Of a DNA stretch of 64,000 nucleotides, positions 8,447 to 17,025 are shown piece by piece. The notes beneath the pieces are model-generated. The model searched no databases, was not told the origin of the DNA, and was given only the letters and a program-made list of their open reading frames with translations. A program made the translations under genes and the position numbers. How positions within the stretch are numbered: the first letter of the stretch is position 1; every line of letters starts with the position of its first letter. Origin of the DNA: Lacrimispora amygdalina (GTDB taxonomy: Bacteria > Bacillota > Clostridia > Lachnospirales > Lachnospiraceae); the NCBI RefSeq assembly GCF_900205965.1, contig NZ_OAOF01000001.1, forward strand, positions 1 to 64,000, read 5' to 3'.

Positions 8447-8701
8447 AACATTTTATCTCCTTTTTTCTAAAATCTCACTTTATAGAACATACAAGATTAA
8501 ATTATTTTAATTATATAATAAATTGTTACAAAAAACTCATTCATGTAATAAATAACACCCTACATGTAATTTTTGGTAAGATTTTGTCGATCATATCAAC
8601 TTTGGTATCAACTTTGGTCAATCTATAGGTTGTTCTGCATTACAACTGTAGACATTTTCATCACATGGTATCGCATTATTTATGGAAGTAAAAATTCCAC
8701 A
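8447..8701. promoter_or_regulatory. leader region of the spike island with tandem repeat
   Basis: No gene is seen here. The region is AT-rich and contains a perfect tandem 12-bp repeat ATCAACTTTGGT at 8595-8606 and 8607-8618, and two copies of CATGTAAT at 8542-8549 and 8563-8570. These lie upstream of the first island gene (DUF4280, leftwards) and are reasonable operator candidates. I could not identify a confident -35/-10 pair. Confidence 0.4.
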
Positions 8702-8739
8702 TAAAAAGCGGTACCAGAGATTTTCTCTCCGATACCGCC
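8702..8739 (-). terminator. intrinsic terminator after flotillin
   Basis: The stem arms are GCGGTA 8708-8713 and TACCGC 8733-8738, with an inner AGAGA/TCTCT helix. Read leftwards the hairpin is followed by TTTTT. It lies 8 bp past the flotillin stop. Confidence 0.8.
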
Positions 8740-8746
8740 ATCTTCA

Positions 8747-10303
8747 TTATTCTGTTGGTTCTGTATCTGTATCTATACCCTCATCTATATCTGCTTTTGC
8801 CTCTGTTTTCTCAACCACCGCCTTATCTTCCTGCTTAATGGTTATCTCCGGCACACCGCTGATGTTAATATTCCTGTTTACCTTCGCATCATAGGTTCCT
8901 GCCTTTACGATATCTCCTAAGTCAATCCCGGTAGTTTCCTTCATGGATTCAAACAGCTTTGCCATAACGGCCGGAACATTGCCGGATACGGAATCAAGGC
9001 TGCCGCCTTCCCCGCCTCCGATGATCGTGATCTTATCAATCTGGGAAAGGGGCTCTGCGATCTTACCTGCTACATCCGGTAATACCTTGATGATCATCTC
9101 GGCAACAGCCGCATTGTTGTATTTCTGGTATGCCTGGGCTTTCTTTTCCATGGCTTCGGCTTCCGCAAGACCCTTTGCCTTAATGGCTTCGGCTTCCGCT
9201 TCACCCACCATACGGATTCCCTGGGCTTCCTGCTCTTTTGTATAACGCTCGGCTTCTGCACTTGCTTTCTGGGCTTCTGCCTCCTGAACCTTTTCGAACC
9301 TTTTTGCTTCTGCGTTCTTCTGGCGCTCATAAAGCTCGGCCTCTGCCTTCTGCTGTCTGGCAAATTTATCAGCTTCCGCTTTCTTTCTGATTTCCGCATC
9401 AAGAGACTTTTCCATAACCTCGGCTTCCCGCTGCTTAATCAGTACTTCCTTCTCCTGCTTTGCAATATCTGCATCAGCCGATGTGATTTCAATTGTCTTA
9501 CGCTGCTCTTCCTGCTGGATCTGGTATGCAGCATCTGCTTCTGCCTTTTTCACATCAGCGTATTTCTTTAAGTCAGATTTCTGAATATCAAGTTCATTGT
9601 TCTTGATCGCTATTTCCCGCTCAGAGTTGATCCTTGCGTCATTGGCCTGTTTGTCAGCAGATGCCTTTGCAATGGCAATTTCTTTATCCGCTTCTGCTTT
9701 TGCAATGGCTGCTTTCTTCTTGATCTGTGATATGTTGTCAATACCAAGGTCGTCGATGACACCATTGGCATCGGAAAAATTCTGTACATTAAAGCTGACA
9801 ATATCCAGTCCCATGGCTGCAATGTCCGGCATGGCATTTTCCTTTACCAGTTCCGCGAATTTCATACGGTCGCTGACCATCTCTTCCAGTCTCATGCGGC
9901 CTACAATTTCACGCATATTACCTTCTAATACTTCTCGTGCCACCCGGGCTATGTATTCCGTATCCTGATTTAAGAAGTTCTCTGCTGCCAGAGAAAGGCG
10001 GGTTGGATCACTGCTGATTTTTACATTTACTGCTGCGTCAACCTGAATGTTAATGTAATCCGCAGTAGGAACTGCAGTGGATGTCTTAACATCAATCGGA
10101 ATCAGTTTTAAACTTAATTTGTCAATTCGTTCAAGAAACGGAATCTTGATACTGGCTTTTCCGATCACTGTCTTTCTTCTTAAACCGGAAATAATAAATG
10201 CCATATCTGGCGGAGCCTTTACATAGCCTGACATCAGGATTGCCAGAAAACCTGCGATCAGAACAACGGCAATAATTGTGGAATACAAACTCATACTCAT
10301 CAT
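8747..10303 (-). CDS. flotillin-family SPFH protein
   Basis: This encodes 518 residues. An N-terminal membrane segment (about 5-26, LYSTIIAVVLIAGFLAILMS) is followed by an SPFH/band-7 domain (about 30-200). A long Ala/Glu/Lys-rich coiled coil (about 200-400, repeats such as AEAEAIKAKGLAEAEAMEKK) comes next, then a flotillin C-terminal region and an acidic tail. Flotillins assemble into membrane cages and organise functional membrane microdomains. The start follows AAGGGG by 8 nt, and a strong promoter lies upstream. The usual partner nfeD is absent: the gene stands alone between a terminator and a divergent gene. The length is normal for FloT. Confidence in family is high. The physiological role here is unknown. 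Confidence 0.9.
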   Translation of the reverse strand: MMSMSLYSTIIAVVLIAGFLAILMSGYVKAPPDMAFIISGLRRKTVIGKASIKIPFLERIDKLSLKLIPIDVKTSTAVPTADYINIQVDAAVNVKISSDPTRLSLAAENFLNQDTEYIARVAREVLEGNMREIVGRMRLEEMVSDRMKFAELVKENAMPDIAAMGLDIVSFNVQNFSDANGVIDDLGIDNISQIKKKAAIAKAEADKEIAIAKASADKQANDARINSEREIAIKNNELDIQKSDLKKYADVKKAEADAAYQIQQEEQRKTIEITSADADIAKQEKEVLIKQREAEVMEKSLDAEIRKKAEADKFARQQKAEAELYERQKNAEAKRFEKVQEAEAQKASAEAERYTKEQEAQGIRMVGEAEAEAIKAKGLAEAEAMEKKAQAYQKYNNAAVAEMIIKVLPDVAGKIAEPLSQIDKITIIGGGEGGSLDSVSGNVPAVMAKLFESMKETTGIDLGDIVKAGTYDAKVNRNINISGVPEITIKQEDKAVVEKTEAKADIDEGIDTDTEPTE

Positions 10304-10362
10304 ATTTTTTTCCCCTTCTATTGGTGTAGTATTTTGACCTTCTTTTTAATACAGTCATAGTT

Positions 10363-10391
10363 ATTATAACAAATTAGACTCTTTCATTCAA
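10363..10391 (-). promoter_or_regulatory. sigma-A type promoter for flotillin gene
   Basis: Read leftwards: TTGAAT at 10391-10386, a 17-nt spacer, then TATAAT at 10368-10363. The start codon is 60 nt further on. Confidence 0.75.
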
Positions 10392-10565
10392 TTCAACAAT
10401 ACTTAAGCTTTTCTTAACAAATTATCCGAATTTTATATTATTAGCAATGTTTTTTCTATCAAATGCCTGTCCCGGCCGTGTTTCGCACATCGGCATGTAC
10501 CTGGAGAATATACTGATAAGAGAGTAATAACATTATAGAAATATGAATATTTGAAAGGAGTTTTC

Positions 10566-12107
10566 ATGGACATTCAGGATCTGCACCTTGAAGCTGCAAA
10601 AAACAGCAGAAACTATAAAACATATGAAGAAATGGGGGATTATTATCATCTGAACGGCAATCTCAAGCGGGCTTATCTTTGCTACGCTCACAGCCTGTTC
10701 TTATGCAGCAGTCCAAAAGACGTTAAAAGACTGACTGCAAGTATGAAGGACCTGGAAAAGGGCCATTCAGCCCAGATACCGGCTGCCGCTTTCTTAATTC
10801 CTTCTGTCCCCGGTCTAAATATGATGAAAGCAATTATACAGACATGCGTCTTAAACAGAGAAGGTGTAAAAACGATCATTGTTATGGATGATGAGAGTTC
10901 TGCCGATGTCTCCCAATGGCTGAAGGAGCAAAATGAAATCAGGATCATTTCTGTAAAAGGTCTGACACCTGGCGCAGCATTTAATAAAGCCAGTGAGCTT
11001 ACTGATAAACAAGAAGATTTATTATTTCTGGGAAAAGGCTCTGCACTGCTTCCCCATGCTCTGTTCCATCTGCGCATGTCCCTTTATAAGGAAGATTCCA
11101 TCGGAGCCGTTAATGCTGTCACTAACGGACCCGCCTTTGGTCTGACAGATTTTAATTCCCCTATTGACCGGGCCAGCATTTATGCTGATGAACACAATCT
11201 GCCCGGAGATGAACAGATGGATCCGGTTTTAATGCCTTCCTGCAACACCGTGCTTTTACGCAGAGATCTCTATGACGAAAGGGGCGGCTTTGATGAACAG
11301 TATCTGACCCAGGAAGTTACAGAAAAGGATTTTTCTTTTCAGCTTCTTAAACTGAAAAAAATCACTTATTTATGCCACCACGGCTATGTTTACACCTTTG
11401 GTGTGGAGCAAAGCAATCAGGCCCGCTGGAGCGATTACAATCATTTTTATCAGAAATGGAACGTACGGCTGAATTATTCCCTGTTCCCACGTCCGGATAT
11501 TCTGGCACTGATTAAGGATCCTTCAGAAGCTCCCATAAGAGTCCTGGATGTAGGGTGTGCCTGCGGTGCCTCCCTGCTTGCCATTAAGAAGAAATACCCC
11601 TCTTCTGAGCCCCACGGAATCGAACTGGATGAAGGCGCCTGGAATATCTCATCTATGCTATTCCCTGTAACCCAGGGCAATGTGGAAGAAAATCTGGATT
11701 ATGAGGAAGGATACTTCGACTATATTATTTTTGGAGATGTACTGGAACACCTTCATCAGCCTGGCGCTGTACTGGAAAATATGAAACGGTATCTGAAACC
11801 AGGCGGAGCCATACTGGCAAGCATCCCCAATATCATGCATATTTCGGTAGTCAGTAATCTGTTAAACGGATACTTTACCTATGAGGAAAGTGGAATACTT
11901 GATAAGACCCATCTGAGGTTCTTCACAAAAAATGAGATCACACGCATGTTCTCCCAGGCTGGTTATCAGCTTGAAGATATTGGAGTTAACAGGATCTATA
12001 TCACACCTGCCCAGCAAAAGCTGATTGAACAGCTCTGCTCCATCAGTACCAGCAGTATGGATGCATTTACTACCTATCAGTATTTAATCCGGGCAAGGAA
12101 AAAATAA
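10566..12107 (+). CDS. glycosyltransferase-like / SAM methyltransferase fusion
   Basis: This encodes 513 residues from the ATG at 10566, which follows AAAGGAG by 5 nt. A TTG 15 bp upstream overlaps that site and is rejected. Residues 1-60 look like a TPR-type helical pair (YEEMGDYYHLNGNLKRAYLC). Residues 70-310 read as a GT-A-like family 2 domain with a degenerate acceptor region (IVMDDESS, then NTVLLRRDLYDERGGFDE). Residues about 315-510 are a class I methyltransferase: VLDVGCACGASLL (motif I), DYIIFGDVLEHLHQP, LKPGGAILASIPN. The likely role is building or decorating a surface glycan. It could also act on a protein-linked sugar. It is monocistronic, with a terminator directly after. Confidence 0.75.
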   Translation: MDIQDLHLEAAKNSRNYKTYEEMGDYYHLNGNLKRAYLCYAHSLFLCSSPKDVKRLTASMKDLEKGHSAQIPAAAFLIPSVPGLNMMKAIIQTCVLNREGVKTIIVMDDESSADVSQWLKEQNEIRIISVKGLTPGAAFNKASELTDKQEDLLFLGKGSALLPHALFHLRMSLYKEDSIGAVNAVTNGPAFGLTDFNSPIDRASIYADEHNLPGDEQMDPVLMPSCNTVLLRRDLYDERGGFDEQYLTQEVTEKDFSFQLLKLKKITYLCHHGYVYTFGVEQSNQARWSDYNHFYQKWNVRLNYSLFPRPDILALIKDPSEAPIRVLDVGCACGASLLAIKKKYPSSEPHGIELDEGAWNISSMLFPVTQGNVEENLDYEEGYFDYIIFGDVLEHLHQPGAVLENMKRYLKPGGAILASIPNIMHISVVSNLLNGYFTYEESGILDKTHLRFFTKNEITRMFSQAGYQLEDIGVNRIYITPAQQKLIEQLCSISTSSMDAFTTYQYLIRARKK

Positions 12108-12116
12108 TTATAGCAA

Positions 12117-12153
12117 AACAGGCTGTGAGCCATCTGCTTCACAGCCTGTTTTT
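12117..12153. terminator. bidirectional terminator between convergent genes
   Basis: A perfect 12-bp stem, AACAGGCTGTGA (12117-12128) with TCACAGCCTGTT (12139-12150), has a T-run on the plus side and TTTT on the minus side. It serves the methyltransferase fusion and the leftward dehydratase operon. Confidence 0.85.
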
Positions 12154-12165
12154 AACCAGTTCCTT

Positions 12166-13353
12166 CTATTCAATTGACTGGAACATACGCGCACTGCTGA
12201 TGGCTGACTCCAAAAATTCATTTCCAATACCCGGAAGCGTGGGCAGTGTAAAGAATCCATTTTCCGGCTGGAGATTGTATTTTGTCAGATTCTTTGAGGT
12301 TTCCATGCGATTGCAGACATGATGCTCATGTATGGTGAAATTGGGGATAGCTGCTTCTAAGTGAAGAGCCGCATTGGTTGCCAGAGGACTGCCTGCCACA
12401 TGAATCTGAATGGCAACGTCATAAATATATGCCAGATCACAGATCTTCTTCACCTCTGTGATTCCTCCGCAGTTTCCAATATCCGGCTGGGCCAGCTGTA
12501 TTAAATTCTTTTCAAAATAAGGAGCATACTGCCAGCGGCTGAATATCCTCTCTCCATTCGCAATGGGGACGGAAATATTCTTAGTAATATATTCTGATGT
12601 TTTGATACCAGGAGTATTAGGTTCTTCAAATGCCCATATCCCGTATTGCTCCGCCAGTCTTCCCAGCTGCACCGCACTTAAAGCATCCGGATAAGAATGA
12701 TTTTCCATTATAATATCTACATCAGGACCAACAGCCTCTCTGACCGCTTTCATCCGGGCCTCAACCATTCTCAGTTTCTTCGGGTCGAGAAGTCCTGTAG
12801 TATCTAAGGAAGTCAGCTTTTCCCCCTTTTGGTTCCGGTCAAAAAAGTCTATCTTAATGGCATCATAGCCTTCTGCCACTGCCAGAAGGGCGTTTTTTGC
12901 ATAATCGTCTGGAGTCACAGCCCAAAGCTGCTTCTCTCCTTCTTTCCCCCAGCCAAACTGCAGCTGACTGGCATAACAGCGCAGTTTATCTCTCAGCTTA
13001 CCGCCCAGCAGAACATAACAGGGCACATTAAAATATTTCCCTTTAATATCCCAGAGGGCCACATCAATGGCTGCAATTCCTGAAAATACCACCGGACCGC
13101 CGTTCTGCCCCCAGAACGTACTTTTGTACATCTTCTCCCAGATTGCTTCCGTATCCAGGGGGTTCATTCCTATCACAAGCTCCGCCAGGTCACAAACCAT
13201 GCCATATGCAGCACTTCCCCCTGTCCCGTAAGCCATACCTGCCTCACCGTCCCCAAAGATACCCTGATCTGTGTAAATGCGGCAGCCGATTGGACTGTTC
13301 ATACGATTGTCAGCAGTTTGAAGGCGAAATACATCAATTTTTGTTATTTTCAT
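12166..13353 (-). CDS. enolase-superfamily acid-sugar dehydratase-like protein A
   Basis: This encodes 395 residues of the mandelate racemase / muconate lactonizing type. An N-terminal capping domain (1-120) ends in ALWDIKGKYFNVPCY. The barrel carries the KxD-type segment DAIKIDFFD, metal-ligand regions IIMENHSYPDA, FEEPNTPG and NGERIFSRW, and the late catalytic-type histidine in VAIQIHVAGSP. The E-x-H arrangement and the late histidine recall galactonate/mannonate-type dehydratases, so an acid sugar is plausible. The neighbours are amino-acid-type permeases, so the substrate may instead be an amino-acid derivative. It is the last gene of a three-gene operon (the dehydratase at 14748, the permease and this gene) and is paralogous to the first. 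Specificity cannot be read from sequence. Confidence 0.8.
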   Translation of the reverse strand: MKITKIDVFRLQTADNRMNSPIGCRIYTDQGIFGDGEAGMAYGTGGSAAYGMVCDLAELVIGMNPLDTEAIWEKMYKSTFWGQNGGPVVFSGIAAIDVALWDIKGKYFNVPCYVLLGGKLRDKLRCYASQLQFGWGKEGEKQLWAVTPDDYAKNALLAVAEGYDAIKIDFFDRNQKGEKLTSLDTTGLLDPKKLRMVEARMKAVREAVGPDVDIIMENHSYPDALSAVQLGRLAEQYGIWAFEEPNTPGIKTSEYITKNISVPIANGERIFSRWQYAPYFEKNLIQLAQPDIGNCGGITEVKKICDLAYIYDVAIQIHVAGSPLATNAALHLEAAIPNFTIHEHHVCNRMETSKNLTKYNLQPENGFFTLPTLPGIGNEFLESAISSARMFQSIE

Positions 13354-13370
13354 AATTATTTACTTCCTTT

Positions 13371-14720
13371 CTATCCTAACTCTACCATTCCTTCTGTATC
13401 CACATGCGTCTTTCCTGATCTGTGGCGCAAAATGGCATATGTAAAGCAGATAATTAACGCGGTGATATTAAATCCAGCAAGTGCCGGTGTTAAAGACCGC
13501 ATGGAATTCCAGGCGATTACTGCCTGAACAATAAATGCGACTGCGAGGACAGAATAATACAGCGGATTACTCATATGCATTCTGGCCTTTGCCCATTTAA
13601 CCGGCATCTTTTGCGGAACCTTTGTCAGGGAATAAAACAACAGGAAATTATAAACAGACATAATCAGCATCATATTGTTTACAATGGTCTTTACTGAAAA
13701 TCCAAGCAGCACCGGGATCAGCCCTACAATCAGCTGTATGGTGAGAACCACATAAGCTCCCCCTTTCCGGTTCACTGCTCCCAGTTTTTCCGGAAACCAT
13801 CCGTCTCTGGAAGCTTTTAAAAATGGACCGCACATTGCACCATAACTGGAATTCATGGTTGTCAGAAGTGCCATGATAGGACCTCCAAACATAAACACGT
13901 AGAACAGTGCCTTTGGAAGAATCTCTCCTGCAGCCAGAGTAAGCGGCTGGCCGGCAACCGTCTCAAGAGGAAGTACCGTAGAATCTATGAGGGCGGCTCC
14001 GCAGTATACCACCAGCAGAACAGGTACTACAGCCAGCATGGATAACGGCATATTCCTTGTTGCATTCCTCGTCTGGGCACCGTAATTCACATTAAATTTA
14101 TACCCCTGGCAGGAGTAGACCAACAGCATAACTGCCGCCCAGAACCCTTTACTCCCTCCTTTAAAAAATTCGCTGTTTCCAAAATCAAAGGCCGGTGTAA
14201 AATCAGCCTTACCTGCACCTGCGATAATGAACAGAAGAAGAGAGGCGATCAGAACCGCACTCATCACTTTTTGTGCCCTGGCCATGTTTGCAACACCCAG
14301 CATATTAATAAAGTAAAAGAAAAAGAGGAAAAAGATCCCTACAATCATTCCATTTGCATCAGGAAACATGGAATTTACATACCAGCCAAGGGCTGTGGCA
14401 AACAGTGACATCCCCAGAGTCTGCAGGGAAAATCCTACGATGTACATTCCACCAGCTTTCTGCCCCCCAAGCATCGTGATGATGGAATAATCTCCTCCGG
14501 AGTACTTTGTAACAGATGAAAAAATGATAATCGGCAGATTGGTGACAGCACCGAGACAGACCGCCACAAAGTAAGCCAGCCAGGCCGAATAACCGGTAAG
14601 ACCTATGGCGGGTCCGATAAGGGTGATCACCCCTGCTCCGATTACCTGACCAATTCCAATCGCCCACAATTCCGTAAAACCAAGAACACCATCTTCCTGA
14701 TGAACCCCATTTTTGCCCAT
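13371..14720 (-). CDS. APC-superfamily amino-acid-type permease
   Basis: This encodes 449 residues with about 12 hydrophobic segments. The first helix carries the APC signature IGIGQVIGAGVITLIGPAIG. It is a secondary transporter for an amino acid or related organic anion across the cytoplasmic membrane. It lies between two dehydratase-like paralogues, 17 and 27 bp from each, and so is co-transcribed with them. This makes it the probable importer of their substrate. The start at 14720 follows GGAGGAGG by about 8 nt. The C-terminus ends in a short polar tail. The substrate is unknown. Confidence 0.85.
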   Translation of the reverse strand: MGKNGVHQEDGVLGFTELWAIGIGQVIGAGVITLIGPAIGLTGYSAWLAYFVAVCLGAVTNLPIIIFSSVTKYSGGDYSIITMLGGQKAGGMYIVGFSLQTLGMSLFATALGWYVNSMFPDANGMIVGIFFLFFFYFINMLGVANMARAQKVMSAVLIASLLLFIIAGAGKADFTPAFDFGNSEFFKGGSKGFWAAVMLLVYSCQGYKFNVNYGAQTRNATRNMPLSMLAVVPVLLVVYCGAALIDSTVLPLETVAGQPLTLAAGEILPKALFYVFMFGGPIMALLTTMNSSYGAMCGPFLKASRDGWFPEKLGAVNRKGGAYVVLTIQLIVGLIPVLLGFSVKTIVNNMMLIMSVYNFLLFYSLTKVPQKMPVKWAKARMHMSNPLYYSVLAVAFIVQAVIAWNSMRSLTPALAGFNITALIICFTYAILRHRSGKTHVDTEGMVELG

Positions 14721-14747
14721 AATAAATACCTCCTCCGCATGCGATTA

Positions 14748-15944
14748 CTACATGGACCAGAACAACTTATCCCCTTCAATTGATACCTTTTCCCCATTGA
14801 TAACAAAATCAGACAGCTCATTCCCTAGACCCGGAAGATCCGGAACTTTAAATTTACCATTTACAGGCTGATAATCATATTTGCATAATTTTTTATTAAA
14901 ATCACACAAATTCACAATATGGTGCTCATGGATCACAAAATTAGGAATCACACATTCAATCTGAAGTGCTGCAGCCGTACAGATAGGACTGCCGCATGCG
15001 TGAATCTGCACTGCCACATCGTAGGTATAAGCCATGTCTGCGATTTTCTTTGCTTCCGTGATCCCACCACAGGTTCCAAGATCCGGCTGTATTACCTGCA
15101 GGGAGGCATTCTCAAAATATTTCGCATACTGCCATCTGGTATAGATTCTTTCCCCGCTGGCAATTGGGAAATTCAGGCTTTTTGATATGTACTGTGCTGT
15201 TACAGGATCCGGAGTATTAGGCTCTTCATAATAGAAAATATTGTATTTTTCAATTGCTCTCCCAAATTGTACAGAAGACTGCGCATCCAGGAAGGAATGA
15301 TTTTCTATGATTAAATCTACCTTTGGTCCGATTGCGTTACGGACTGCCTCTACCCGTCCTGCAATTGTCTGAAGCCTCTCAGGCGGCAAAAGTGTGGTTC
15401 GTTCTGTATCGCTGTAGCTTGTGCCATCCTCCTTGTAAGTAAAAAAATCAATCTTTATGCAGTCATACCCTTCAGAAACGGCTTTCTTTGCATATCTTAC
15501 ATAGTCCTCTGTTGTATAAGCTGCTTCCATGGAGGGCTGCCATCCGAACTGCAGCTGGCTGGCATAGGTTCTTAAATGATCCTGGCGTTTTCCTCCCAGC
15601 AGCTTATAGACCGGCACTCCGAAGAATTTCCCTCGTATATCCCATAATGCCAGATCAATAGCACTCATTCCTGCCGTAAAAACGCACCCGCCATTTTGTC
15701 CCCAGAACGTCTGCTTATAAAGCTTAGTCCAAATCACCTCATTATCCAGTGGATCCATTCCGATAATAAGTCTGGATAAATCCTGTACCATTCCAAATGC
15801 ACCTGTAGAGCCGATTCCGTAAGCCATTGCGGCTTCTCCATCACCGTAAATTCCTTCGTCCGTATAGATCCTGCACAATACCGGCTTCCAGTTCGGATTC
15901 TCCGGATAGTTAATCTGAAACACATCAACCTTTGTAATTTTCAT
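14748..15944 (-). CDS. enolase-superfamily acid-sugar dehydratase-like protein B
   Basis: This encodes 398 residues from the ATG at 15944, which follows AAGGAGG by 6 nt. An upstream in-frame GTG at 15971 includes that site and is rejected. The domain order and motifs match the paralogue at 12166: ALWDIRGKFFGVPVY, DCIKIDFFT, LIIENHSFLDA, YYEEPNTPDP, SGERIYTRW and VAVQIHACGSP. All metal-ligand regions are intact, so it should be an active lyase or racemase. Two complete paralogues in one operon suggest either two stereoisomers or two successive substrates. It is the first gene of the operon and divergent from a GntR regulator. Confidence 0.8.
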   Translation of the reverse strand: MKITKVDVFQINYPENPNWKPVLCRIYTDEGIYGDGEAAMAYGIGSTGAFGMVQDLSRLIIGMDPLDNEVIWTKLYKQTFWGQNGGCVFTAGMSAIDLALWDIRGKFFGVPVYKLLGGKRQDHLRTYASQLQFGWQPSMEAAYTTEDYVRYAKKAVSEGYDCIKIDFFTYKEDGTSYSDTERTTLLPPERLQTIAGRVEAVRNAIGPKVDLIIENHSFLDAQSSVQFGRAIEKYNIFYYEEPNTPDPVTAQYISKSLNFPIASGERIYTRWQYAKYFENASLQVIQPDLGTCGGITEAKKIADMAYTYDVAVQIHACGSPICTAAALQIECVIPNFVIHEHHIVNLCDFNKKLCKYDYQPVNGKFKVPDLPGLGNELSDFVINGEKVSIEGDKLFWSM

Positions 15945-15986
15945 GTAATACCTCCTTGTTTGTTTGTTCACTTGTTCGCTAGGTTA

Positions 15987-16015
15987 ATCGTACATCACCT
16001 TAAGTCCGCTGTCAA
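15987..16015 (-). promoter_or_regulatory. promoter of the dehydratase-permease operon
   Basis: Read leftwards: TTGACA at 16015-16010, a 17-nt spacer, TACGAT at 15992-15987. The start codon follows about 43 nt later. The divergent GntR gene makes this intergenic region (15945-16186) the expected operator zone. GTTTGTTTGTTCACTTGTTC at 15960-15979 is a repetitive candidate. Confidence 0.65.
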
Positions 16016-16186
16016 TACATTGTTATAATTTTATGTTTTATCTAATTTTAGATCCATTTTATTGTGCATTTTATATAACTCATATTTCTATTTATCCAAA
16101 ATCATGGGAGCCCCATTGAAAAGGAATTGCAATATCAGACGTTTTGTGCCAAAATAGTGATAACTAAAAAAAGCGAGTGAAAAAAG

Positions 16187-16927
16187 ATGAATGATAAAAA
16201 ACCAAGAAAAATTACACATATATCAGCTGTGGAACAAGTATGTGAAAGTCTGAAACAATCCATTCTTGCAGATGAATGGCAAATCGGCGAAAAGCTGCCA
16301 TCTGAGAGCAGCCTGGCAGAGCTTTATGGTGTAAACCGCCTGACAGTTCGAATGGCACTTCAGAAACTGAATACGTTAGGGATTGTGGAGACGAAGGTGG
16401 GGGAAGGGACTTACATTAAAAAATTCTCTCTTGGAGACCTTTTTTATGACATTTCAGACTTCTTTTCTTCAAAAAAACCAATTGATGAAATCTATTCTCT
16501 GCGTATGCTGATTGAGGTGGAGTGCTGCAGACTGGCGATGATTCATGCCACCAGTCATGATCTGGAGAATTTAAAAAAGCAGCTGGACCGGTATCTGGCA
16601 GCCCGGGAACGCTTTCAGCAAACAGCTACTGAAGACTGCTTACAGATATTAGTAGAAGAAGATCTTTTATTTCATTATCACCTTTTCCGCATCAGCCACA
16701 ATACGGTTTATGCTGATTTATTTTTATTAATAAAAAACATTATCCGGCAGTATTTACTGGAGATCATACCCAGGAAAAATAATCTCTGGCTGGAAAAGAA
16801 GTACAGCGAAGATCCGGACAACCATGTAACAATTTACAAAGCTTTACTGGATAAGGACTTAGATGCATGCAAACAGGCTTATAATGAAGCACTATCCATC
16901 AATCTTGTAATGGAGGACAGTGAATAA
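16187..16927 (+). CDS. FadR-type GntR transcriptional regulator
   Basis: This encodes 246 residues. The N-terminal winged helix-turn-helix (about 10-80) has the GntR signature IGEKLPSESSLAELYGVNRL followed by TVRMALQKLNTLGIVETKVGEGTY. The C-terminal all-helical region (about 95-235) fits the FCD ligand-binding domain, with conserved-type Asp/His positions in EEDLLFHYHLFRISHN and the late HVTIYKALLDKD. FCD regulators usually respond to carboxylates such as sugar acids, which supports an acid substrate for the divergent operon. The Shine-Dalgarno is weak. It probably controls both the leftward operon and the permease that follows it 98 bp downstream. Confidence 0.88.
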   Translation: MNDKKPRKITHISAVEQVCESLKQSILADEWQIGEKLPSESSLAELYGVNRLTVRMALQKLNTLGIVETKVGEGTYIKKFSLGDLFYDISDFFSSKKPIDEIYSLRMLIEVECCRLAMIHATSHDLENLKKQLDRYLAARERFQQTATEDCLQILVEEDLLFHYHLFRISHNTVYADLFLLIKNIIRQYLLEIIPRKNNLWLEKKYSEDPDNHVTIYKALLDKDLDACKQAYNEALSINLVMEDSE

Positions 16928-17025
16928 GGAAATGAAACGTTCCTCATTTTTTTGTATTTTTTTATTTCGTATAACTTTTCCAATAAAAGAAATAATAAAA
17001 TAAAAAGCAAAAAGTGAGGAGCCCA

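Noticed and set aside
9094..9402. 102-codon Arg/Lys-rich frame
   Set aside because: It lies inside the flotillin coiled-coil coding region in another frame. The EA-rich repeats create open shadow frames.
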